Assembly (NCBI GenBank): GCA_028707015.1
Contig: JAQTVP010000059.1
Span: 1 to 9,280 of the forward strand
Direction of reading: 5' to 3'
Source of the DNA: Dehalococcoidales bacterium
Lineage (GTDB): Bacteria > Chloroflexota > Dehalococcoidia > Dehalococcoidales > JAQTVP01
Length of the DNA: 9,280 bases
How positions within the stretch are numbered: the first letter of the stretch is position 1; every line of letters begins with the position of its first letter. Below are positions 4,300 to 9,280 of the stretch, one piece after another. The translations under genes were made by a program, and so were the position numbers. A model generated the notes under the pieces. That model saw nothing but the letters and a program-made list of their open reading frames with translations. It was not told where the DNA came from and did no database searches.

Positions 4300-5961
4300 A
4301 TGAGTGAGAGAATATTTATCGGAGTTGCCTGGCCCTATGCCAACGGCCCGCTACATTTGGGACATATTGCCGGTGCTTATCTACCTGCAGATATATTTGC
4401 CCGTTATCACCGTGTAAAAGGCAATGAAGTGCTAATGGTATCCGGTTCCGATGAGCACGGTACACCAATTACCATCACTGCTGAGCAAGAAGGAAAAACT
4501 CCAGAGGAGATAGCCGATAAATACCATCAGCAATTTCTTGATTCATGGCAAAAACTGGGGATATCCTTTGACCTTTTTACTCATACTAATACCGCTAACC
4601 ATGCGGAAGTTTCCCGCGAGATTTTCAGTAAACTGCTTGATAATGGCTATATTTACCAAGCTACAGTATCACAGCCTTTCTGCCCCAACTGTGAGCGGTT
4701 TCTGCCTGACCGCTATATCGAAGGCACATGCCCTTACTGTCACACTCCGAGAACGCGTGGAGACCAATGTGATGAATGCGGCAAGCCACTGAATGCGGCT
4801 GATTTGATTGATCCGCACTGCCGCCACTGTAATACCACCCCACAATTTAAGGATTCGGAACATTTCTTTCTCAAGCTTACTGCTTTCGAAGATAAACTTA
4901 TTAATTGGGTTAAAAAACAGACGCACTGGCGAGCGGATGTATTAAATTTTACCCAGCATTATCTGGAAGAAGGCTTAAAAGATAGAGCAATTACCCGTGA
5001 CATCGAATGGGGCATACCATTGCCCCTTGACGGCTTTGACGGCAAGTGCCTCTATGTCTGGTTTGAAGCAGTAATCGGCTATCTTTCTGCCAGCAAAGAA
5101 TGGGCTAAATCCAATGAGCATAATGACCATTGGCGTTCTTTCTGGGAGGGTGATACCAAGAGCTATTATTTTATTGGTAAAGATAATATTGTCTTTCACA
5201 GCATTATCTGGCCAGCAATGCTAATGGGCTACGGAGACCTCAACCTGCCATACGACATACCAGCTAATGAATTCTTAACTATTGAGGGTAAACGGCTTTC
5301 CACCAGCCGCAACTGGGCAGTTTGGTTACCAGACTATTTATCCCGTTATGATCCTGATCCATTACGTTACCTATTATCAATTAACATGCCTGAATCCGGA
5401 GATACTGATTTTTCCTGGCGCGAGTTTATCCGCCGCAATAATAATGAACTGGTAGCTACTTACGGGAACCTAGTCAACCGTGTGCTTACTTTTGTTTATC
5501 GCCGCTTTGATGGCTGTGTACCAGAACATGGAGAGCTTGATAGCAGCAGTCAGATCCTGCTGGATAATGCCAAAAGCACACTCACCAAGGTAGACGATCT
5601 CCTTTATCATTGTCATTTCAAGGAGGCAATGCGAACAACAATGTCTCTGGCACAGGAAGTTAACCGCTACCTGGACGAAAAATCCCCATGGAAAATAATA
5701 AAGGAAGACCAGCAAGCCGCCGCCACATCTTTATACGTGGCTCTTTGTCTCATTTCCTACCTGAAAACAATATTATACCCCTTCCTGCCTTTTAGCTCAC
5801 AGAAAATACATGGTTATCTGGGCTTTTCCGGTAAGATTGAAGATTGCGGTTGGCAAGCAGTATTACCTGCTCCAGGACAGAAATTACTGCCACCTGAGCC
5901 TCTATTTTCTAAATTAGATGAAAAACTGGCAGATGAAGAAAGTAGCCATCTGGGAAAATAG
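4300..5961 (+). CDS. metG: Methionyl-tRNA synthetase
   Basis: Class I synthetase (553 aa) that charges tRNA-Met in the cytosol. Landmarks: FIGVAWPYANG (residues 6-16), the HIGH motif as HLGH (19-22), VSGSDEHGTPI (47-57), and a connective domain with four CxxC pairs (Cys128/131, 144/147, 157/160, 174/177), enough for two zinc knuckles. Then come LYVWFEAVIGYLSA (251-264), YFIGKDN (290-296) with the following FHSIIWPA (299-306), and the second signature loop as KRLSTS (331-336) instead of KMSKS. A helical anticodon-binding domain follows (about 380-510). The C-terminal EMAP/Trbp111-type tRNA-binding domain of longer MetRS proteins is absent. ATG 4300 gives the usual MSERIFIGVAWPYANG start. A TTG at 4270 would add 10 residues; neither has a clear Shine-Dalgarno, so coupling to upstream translation is likely. 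Confidence 0.95.
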   Translation: MSERIFIGVAWPYANGPLHLGHIAGAYLPADIFARYHRVKGNEVLMVSGSDEHGTPITITAEQEGKTPEEIADKYHQQFLDSWQKLGISFDLFTHTNTANHAEVSREIFSKLLDNGYIYQATVSQPFCPNCERFLPDRYIEGTCPYCHTPRTRGDQCDECGKPLNAADLIDPHCRHCNTTPQFKDSEHFFLKLTAFEDKLINWVKKQTHWRADVLNFTQHYLEEGLKDRAITRDIEWGIPLPLDGFDGKCLYVWFEAVIGYLSASKEWAKSNEHNDHWRSFWEGDTKSYYFIGKDNIVFHSIIWPAMLMGYGDLNLPYDIPANEFLTIEGKRLSTSRNWAVWLPDYLSRYDPDPLRYLLSINMPESGDTDFSWREFIRRNNNELVATYGNLVNRVLTFVYRRFDGCVPEHGELDSSSQILLDNAKSTLTKVDDLLYHCHFKEAMRTTMSLAQEVNRYLDEKSPWKIIKEDQQAAATSLYVALCLISYLKTILYPFLPFSSQKIHGYLGFSGKIEDCGWQAVLPAPGQKLLPPEPLFSKLDEKLADEESSHLGK

Positions 5962-5989
5962 ATGTAATAACCTAGTCCTACCAATAATC

Positions 5990-6010
5990 ATGGCCACATA
6001 AAAATGGCAT
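5990..6010 (+). repeat. Weak hairpin in the metG-polyprenyl synthase spacer
   Basis: ATGGCCA (5990-5996) can pair with TGGCAT (6005-6010), leaving one bulged G and a loop ATAAAAA-like in content. It sits just upstream of the GAGAG ribosome site of the next gene. There is no T-run, so it is not a terminator. It may be a processing or stability element, or chance. Confidence 0.15.
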
Positions 6011-6022
6011 GAGAGAGTTATT

Positions 6023-7030
6023 TTGCAACTGAATGAAATTTATCAATCTATTCAGCAGGATCTAACCAGGGTAGAAGAGATAATAATATCAGTAACCCAA
6101 GCTGATTTATCCTGGTTACCTGAAACACTAGCCCGTGACCTTAAAACAAGCGGCAAACTGGAAACACTGCTTACCCATAGTCTGACAAGCAGCGGCAAGA
6201 AAATTAGGCCGGCTCTTACCTTGCTTGTAGGTAAAATTTATAACGGTAATATTGACCAGTTACTGGCAGTGGCAGCGGCAATTGAGATATTACACACCGC
6301 CACACTGGTTCATGATGATGCTATTGATCATGCTGATGTCCGCCGGGGTAAGGCAACTATTAATAAAATATGGGACGATGATAAGGCAATACTGCTCGGA
6401 GATTACCTGATCGCTAAATCAGTAGAGCTCACCGCAACTACCCAAAACACAAGAGTAATACAGAATCTGGTACAGACTATTATGACAATTTGCACAGGAG
6501 AATTAGCACAAAGCTTTGACGCCTTTAACCCCAAACAAACTCGTCAGCATTATCTGCACCGTATTTTTTGTAAAACCGGAGCTCTTTTATCCCTGGCTAC
6601 GGAATCCGGCGCTATACTAAGTGAGGCACCGGAAAAAGCAGTAAAAGCACTCAGGGAATATGGTTATAATTTAGGAATTGCTTTCCAGATTATAGATGAT
6701 ATTATGGACTTCACCAGTACCGAAGAGGAAATGGGTAAACCGGTAGGATCTGATTTAGCCCAGGGAACCCTAACTCTGCCGGCAATGCTTCTACTGGAGC
6801 GTTATCCTGATAATAATCCGATAAGGGAGATATTCCAAAATAGAAACCCTACAGAAAATATCAAACGGGCAATAGAACTTGTCCGCAACTCAGCAATTAT
6901 ACCAGATTGCTATCATTTGGCGTCAGATTACAGTGCAAAAGCTTGCCAAAGTCTTAATTTACTGCCGCAAAATACCAACCGCCAATCTCTAACCACCTTA
7001 GCCCAATATGTTATTGAACGTAAAAAATAG
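6023..7030 (+). CDS. (All-E) long-chain polyprenyl diphosphate synthase
   Basis: Full-length trans-prenyltransferase (335 aa) that adds isopentenyl diphosphate units to an allylic primer, probably making the side chain of a quinone or another long lipid. Visible motifs: GKKIRPAL (residues 58-65), the first aspartate-rich motif DDAID (98-102) followed by RRGK (107-110), KTG (184-186), FQIIDDIMD (221-229) containing the second aspartate-rich motif, and GKPVGSDLAQGTLTLPA (238-254). The residue five before the first aspartate is Ala (ATLVHDD), a small residue that leaves room for long chains, as in IspB/HepT-type enzymes. Chain length cannot be read from this alone. The start is TTG at 6023, supported by GAGAG (6013-6017), 5 nt upstream; the nearby ATGs at 6004 and 6009 are out of frame with early stops. 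Last gene of the operon, 61 bp after metG. Confidence 0.92.
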   Translation: MQLNEIYQSIQQDLTRVEEIIISVTQADLSWLPETLARDLKTSGKLETLLTHSLTSSGKKIRPALTLLVGKIYNGNIDQLLAVAAAIEILHTATLVHDDAIDHADVRRGKATINKIWDDDKAILLGDYLIAKSVELTATTQNTRVIQNLVQTIMTICTGELAQSFDAFNPKQTRQHYLHRIFCKTGALLSLATESGAILSEAPEKAVKALREYGYNLGIAFQIIDDIMDFTSTEEEMGKPVGSDLAQGTLTLPAMLLLERYPDNNPIREIFQNRNPTENIKRAIELVRNSAIIPDCYHLASDYSAKACQSLNLLPQNTNRQSLTTLAQYVIERKK

Positions 7031-7075
7031 CAGCATAACAGGCCACATCAAAAACAGAAATAATATTCAGGAAGT
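7031..7075. other. Convergent spacer without visible terminator
   Basis: Only 45 bp separate the stop of the polyprenyl synthase gene (plus) from the stop of the ABC permease gene (minus). No stem followed by a T-run is visible on either strand. Termination may depend on Rho or extend as antisense into the opposing gene. Confidence 0.4.
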
Positions 7076-7810
7076 CTATCCGGAATAATCTCTCCGCAGC
7101 GTAAACGCTGCCAGAGTAGAGATAATTACCGCAAACGCAAACAGCACTACCAGATCAAAACCTACATTAATCAAGCTTTCGCCGCTCAGCATAATGTTCC
7201 TTAATCCTTCTACAGCATAGGTTAAGGGTAATATTGCTGATAACCACTGCAGGTAATTCGGCATCTGCTCAACCGGCGAGATAACGCCACAAAGAAATAT
7301 CTGAGGAATTATAATAATCGGAATAAACTGGACTATCTGAAATTCGTTACGGGCAAAGGTAGAAATAAATATACCCAGATTAACCGCTCCAATTATCACC
7401 ATAACCTGGAAAATGAATATCTGCCATAAATCCCCCTGGTAACTAATATCAAAGACAAAAATAGTAAACAGCAGCATAATCAGTGTTTGCATAAAAGCAA
7501 AGACAAAAAAACCAAATAAATAACCAACTACTATATCCAGACGAGATACCGGTGATGCCATCAAACGTTCCATAGTACCCTGTGAGCGCTCACGGAGAAA
7601 GCTGATACCGGTTAACAGATATCCAAAGAACAATGCCATTGTTGCCAGTAATGCCGGAGCAATATAGTCCAGAATGCTGTCTTCGGGAAAGCTTAAGCCA
7701 ATTAGACTCATCACTACCAGCGGCGCAATAATAATTAATGCTAACGTACGACGATCCCGCATTAGCTGGCGGATAACCCTAGCGGCGATAGTAAAAATCT
7801 GGCTAGACAT
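7076..7810 (-). CDS. ABC-2 type transporter permease
   Basis: Integral membrane protein of 244 aa, the membrane half of the exporter encoded with the ATPase upstream. About six hydrophobic segments are seen: residues 22-41, 50-71, 92-121, 129-152, 159-180 and 215-236. Between the second and third lies the conserved cytoplasmic stretch FLRERSQGTMERLMASPVSR (71-90), typical of ABC-2 permeases, and LPLTYAVEGLRNIMLSG (194-210) precedes the last helix. It is a short form like DrrB or NodJ, without the large extracellular domain of YhhJ-type proteins. The start is ATG at 7810, within the last codons of the ATPase gene (8-bp overlap, ATGTCTAG), with AAGGGA (plus 7818-7823) 7 nt upstream. A start at 7870 is in frame but would overlap the ATPase by 68 bp. 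Substrate unknown. Confidence 0.88.
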   Translation of the reverse strand: MSSQIFTIAARVIRQLMRDRRTLALIIIAPLVVMSLIGLSFPEDSILDYIAPALLATMALFFGYLLTGISFLRERSQGTMERLMASPVSRLDIVVGYLFGFFVFAFMQTLIMLLFTIFVFDISYQGDLWQIFIFQVMVIIGAVNLGIFISTFARNEFQIVQFIPIIIIPQIFLCGVISPVEQMPNYLQWLSAILPLTYAVEGLRNIMLSGESLINVGFDLVVLFAFAVIISTLAAFTLRRDYSG

Positions 7811-8576
7811 TAATTTTTCCCTTACCACTACGAACAAAGAAAAGGAAGGCATCTTCCAGAGTAGCATCATCGTGTCCCGTAGATTGCTTTAATTCTAAAG
7901 GAGTTCCCTGAGCAATAATCTTCCCATCACGCATGAAAGCAAGACAATCACAGTGAGCGGCATCATCCATAGTATGGCTGGATATAATCAAGGTAGTACC
8001 CTGTTTGGTTAATTCAGAAAAGTAATCCCAAAAAGAAGCCCTGAGTTCAGGGTCGAGTCCAACCGTAGGCTCATCCAGAAAGAGCAAAGGAGGATTATGC
8101 ACAATAGCACAAGCCAAGCTAACTCTTTGTTTCATACCACCACTCAAGTTAACAATAGCATCATCACTATGTGCCCACATATCTGCAATTTTTAGCACTT
8201 CTTCGATACGCTGCTTACGTTCTGCGCCATCATTCATCCGGTAAATACGAGCAAAGAAGTCTACATTTTGTATTACTGATAGCTCACTATAGAGGGAATG
8301 CAACTGTGGCATATAGCCGATAAGATAAGCTGTTTTTCTGGATGGTTTTTGCCCTAACAGCCGAATATTACCCAATTTTGGTTTCAGTAAACCAACCAAT
8401 AAGCGAATTAACGTAGTTTTTCCTGCACCGTTAGCACCAAGTAAACCAAAGCTAATTCCTTTGGGCACCTGCAGTGAAAGCCCATCAAGTACTTTACGGC
8501 TATCGTAGCGGAATGATAAATTGTCTATTAATACCGCCGGGTCATCAGAATCATTCTTCAAAGTAGTGGTTTGCAT
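7803..8576 (-). CDS. ABC transporter ATP-binding protein (ABC-2 exporter)
   Basis: Cytoplasmic ATPase of 257 aa that powers the adjacent permease. All nucleotide-binding motifs are intact: Walker A GANGAGKT (residues 47-54), the Q-loop glutamine Gln91 in GYMPQ, signature LSGGMKQR (144-151), Walker B LLFLDE (164-169) followed by PTVGLDP, and the switch His201 in SSHTMDD. The C-terminal part (IIAQGTPLELK, then TLEDAFLFFV) is typical of the CcmA/DrrA/NodI-like family. The ATG at 8576 has no close Shine-Dalgarno: GGGAG lies about 15 nt upstream, and an in-frame TAA just upstream excludes a longer form. A -10-like TATACT is seen on the minus strand at 8622-8617 without a good -35, so the pair may have its own weak promoter or be read from moaE, 102 bp upstream. 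Substrate (drug, lipid or other) is unknown. Confidence 0.92.
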   Translation of the reverse strand: MQTTTLKNDSDDPAVLIDNLSFRYDSRKVLDGLSLQVPKGISFGLLGANGAGKTTLIRLLVGLLKPKLGNIRLLGQKPSRKTAYLIGYMPQLHSLYSELSVIQNVDFFARIYRMNDGAERKQRIEEVLKIADMWAHSDDAIVNLSGGMKQRVSLACAIVHNPPLLFLDEPTVGLDPELRASFWDYFSELTKQGTTLIISSHTMDDAAHCDCLAFMRDGKIIAQGTPLELKQSTGHDDATLEDAFLFFVRSGKGKINV

Positions 8577-8678
8577 TGAATATTCTTAATTCTCCCAAAT
8601 GGCAGCACAAAAGTGTAGTATATTAATTAATAATTAAGTAAATCGTACGCCCGGAATTTCTTACAGCGATTGCATTGA

Positions 8679-9086
8679 TTATTTCCCCGCAATCAATGTG
8701 CTCCCATCTGTATAGGTTTCTGTTTTATGAGTAGGCAACCTTTCTTTAAATTGGTCAATGGCATACTGACACGCAGCAAAGCCTTCCTGACGATGGGCGG
8801 CGGCTATTGCTACAACTATGTTTATATCCCCCACCTTCAGTTTACCTATACGGTGGGTTATTGCAATATTGTTGATTGGCCACTTTCGTTTTATTTCGCT
8901 GGCTACTTCCATTAATTCATTTTCTGCAGTGTTTTCAGTATCCTCATATTCCACAGAAAGAACCTGTTTTCCCTGAGAATTATCACGGATCAGCCCAACA
9001 TAGCTAATTATGCCACCACTATTTTTAGTCTTTACCTTATTAATCACAAGTTCCGCTGATATAGGTTGTTTTGTAATCTGAATCAA
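8679..9086 (-). CDS. moaE: Molybdopterin synthase catalytic subunit MoaE
   Basis: MoaE is the large subunit of molybdopterin synthase, which with thiocarboxylated MoaD puts two sulfurs into cyclic pyranopterin monophosphate to make molybdopterin. The 135-aa product shows SGGIISYVGLIRD (residues 23-35), VEYEDT (45-50), ITHRIGKLKVGDINIVVAIAAAHR as two adjoining parts (76-88 and 89-99), CQYAIDQFK (106-114) and LPTHKTE (117-123). Lys114 and Lys121 have the 7-residue spacing of the two catalytic lysines of E. coli MoaE (119 and 126). The usual Trp before the second lysine is His here. The start is TTG at 9086, 8 nt after AAGG; an open frame back to TTG 9122 adds 12 residues without a ribosome site. 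No moaD, moaA, moaC or molybdoenzyme gene is in the window. Confidence 0.88.
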   Translation of the reverse strand: MIQITKQPISAELVINKVKTKNSGGIISYVGLIRDNSQGKQVLSVEYEDTENTAENELMEVASEIKRKWPINNIAITHRIGKLKVGDINIVVAIAAAHRQEGFAACQYAIDQFKERLPTHKTETYTDGSTLIAGK

Positions 9087-9101
9087 AAACAAAACCTTTC
9101 T

Positions 9102-9119
9102 GCCATTGAATAAAATGGC
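9102..9119 (-). promoter_or_regulatory. Small hairpin in the moaE leader
   Basis: On the minus strand GCCATT and AATGGC form a perfect 6-bp stem with a 6-nt loop, ending about 6 nt before the AAGG of moaE. It could modulate translation or be chance. It is far too short and simple for the known Moco riboswitch. Confidence 0.2.
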
Positions 9120-9122
9120 CAA

Positions 9123-9151
9123 TTTATAAATAAGTGGTTACCCCAGAACAA
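9123..9151 (-). promoter_or_regulatory. Possible weak moaE promoter
   Basis: On the minus strand TTGTTC (9151-9146, 3 of 6 to consensus) and TATAAA (9128-9123, 5 of 6) are 17 bp apart. Transcription would start near 9116, just in or before the leader hairpin. moaE could equally be transcribed from the gene at the right edge. Confidence 0.25.
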
Positions 9152-9154
9152 TTC

Positions 9155-9183
9155 GCTCTTTATCAAGAGCCCGCGGGTTCTTG
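9155..9183. repeat. Two overlapping inverted repeats at the end of the right-edge gene
   Basis: GCTCTT (9155-9160), TATC and AAGAGC (9165-9170) form a perfect 6-bp hairpin. AAGAGC is also part of CAAGAGCCC (9164-9172), which pairs with GGGTTCTTG (9175-9183) with one G-U on the plus strand, or one A-C mismatch on the minus strand. The two folds exclude each other. Neither is followed by a T-run. They overlap the stop codon of the partial gene. Confidence 0.3.
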
Positions 9184-9279
9184 CTTTGGTACCAGATTAG
9201 GTGAAACTCTTGCCTTTCTGGCTTTTTGCTCTACTTTATCTCCATCTGTTACCGGTACTCGCTTAGTTTCAACTTGCAC
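9163..9279 (-). CDS. C-terminal fragment of an unidentified protein
   Basis: An open frame enters from the right edge on the minus strand and ends at TGA (9165-9163). The 38 visible residues are hydrophilic and strongly basic, with KVEQKARKAR in the middle and PKQEPAGS at the end, and contain no membrane segment. This looks like a flexible C-terminal tail; I do not recognise the protein. A plus-strand frame also stays open here (from GTG 9134), but it has no ribosome site and an odd Cys/Thr/Ser-rich composition, so the minus strand is preferred. The stop lies 76 bp upstream of the moaE start, and co-transcription with moaE is possible. Confidence 0.4.
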   Translation of the reverse strand: MQVETKRVPVTDGDKVEQKARKARVSPNLVPKQEPAGS

Positions 9280-9280
9280 T

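Noticed and set aside
4270..4302. TTG 4270 as the metG start
   Set aside because: It would add ten residues absent from the usual MetG N-terminus and has no better ribosome site than ATG 4300.
4538..5715. Several frames on both strands within metG
   Set aside because: metG is intact and conserved across this span; these frames have no start signals and no recognisable protein.
8727..8915. 62-codon plus-strand frame
   Set aside because: Antisense shadow of moaE, whose catalytic region covers exactly this span.
9134..9280. Plus-strand frame from GTG at the right edge
   Set aside because: No Shine-Dalgarno, and Cys/Thr/Ser-rich composition; the opposite strand reads a plausible charged tail ending before moaE.
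1..9280. CRISPR array, tRNA or rRNA gene, insertion sequence, att site, toxin-antitoxin or defence genes
   Set aside because: Searched by eye on both strands: no regularly spaced repeats, cloverleaf or transposase/integrase motifs, and no partner-gene pairs beyond the ABC exporter.

Overview
The window is about 40% G+C by eye and looks like a chromosomal housekeeping segment of a free-living bacterium. The best guess for the host is Chloroflexota, class Dehalococcoidia. This rests on the GuaB3-type IMP dehydrogenase homologue, the short methionyl-tRNA synthetase with four CxxC pairs and an altered KMSKS loop, and two conserved-looking proteins that I associate with that lineage from memory. 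It is an inference and not proven. There are no RNA genes, CRISPR arrays, insertion sequences or phage genes.

Layout. (1) Left edge, minus strand: the first 48 codons of a CheR-type methyltransferase, with a strong ribosome binding site and a promoter whose -35 box lies in an 18-bp palindrome. (2) 399-596, minus: a 65-aa protein of unknown function. (3) 824-1591, plus: a 255-aa unrecognised protein with a TIM-barrel-like pattern. Its leader, from the predicted transcription start almost to the start codon, can fold into one long hairpin. (4) 1619-2758, minus and convergent with it: a GuaB3-family enzyme. (5) 2759-3178: a 420-bp divergent intergenic region with a promoter at each end, several inverted repeats and one doubtful 25-codon ORF. 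(6) 3179-7030, plus: a probable operon of rsmI, a 72-aa cysteine-rich protein, metG and a long-chain polyprenyl diphosphate synthase. (7) 7076-8576, minus: a two-gene ABC exporter whose ATPase and permease genes overlap by 8 bp. (8) 8679-9086, minus: moaE. (9) Right edge, minus: the last 38 codons of an unidentified charged protein.

How the genes fit together. The rsmI-metG block joins translation functions (16S rRNA methylation, Met-tRNA charging) with isoprenoid chain elongation for a quinone or lipid carrier. GuaB3 belongs to purine metabolism, MoaE to molybdenum cofactor synthesis, CheR to signalling, and the ABC pair is a small exporter of unknown substrate. Beyond the operon and the ABC pair, no functional link between blocks is visible.

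I did not find a convincing new multi-gene system. The items most worth a second look are the structured leader and unknown barrel-like protein at 764-1591, the cysteine-rich protein between rsmI and metG, the 65-aa protein, and the structured intergenic DNA at 2759-3178.
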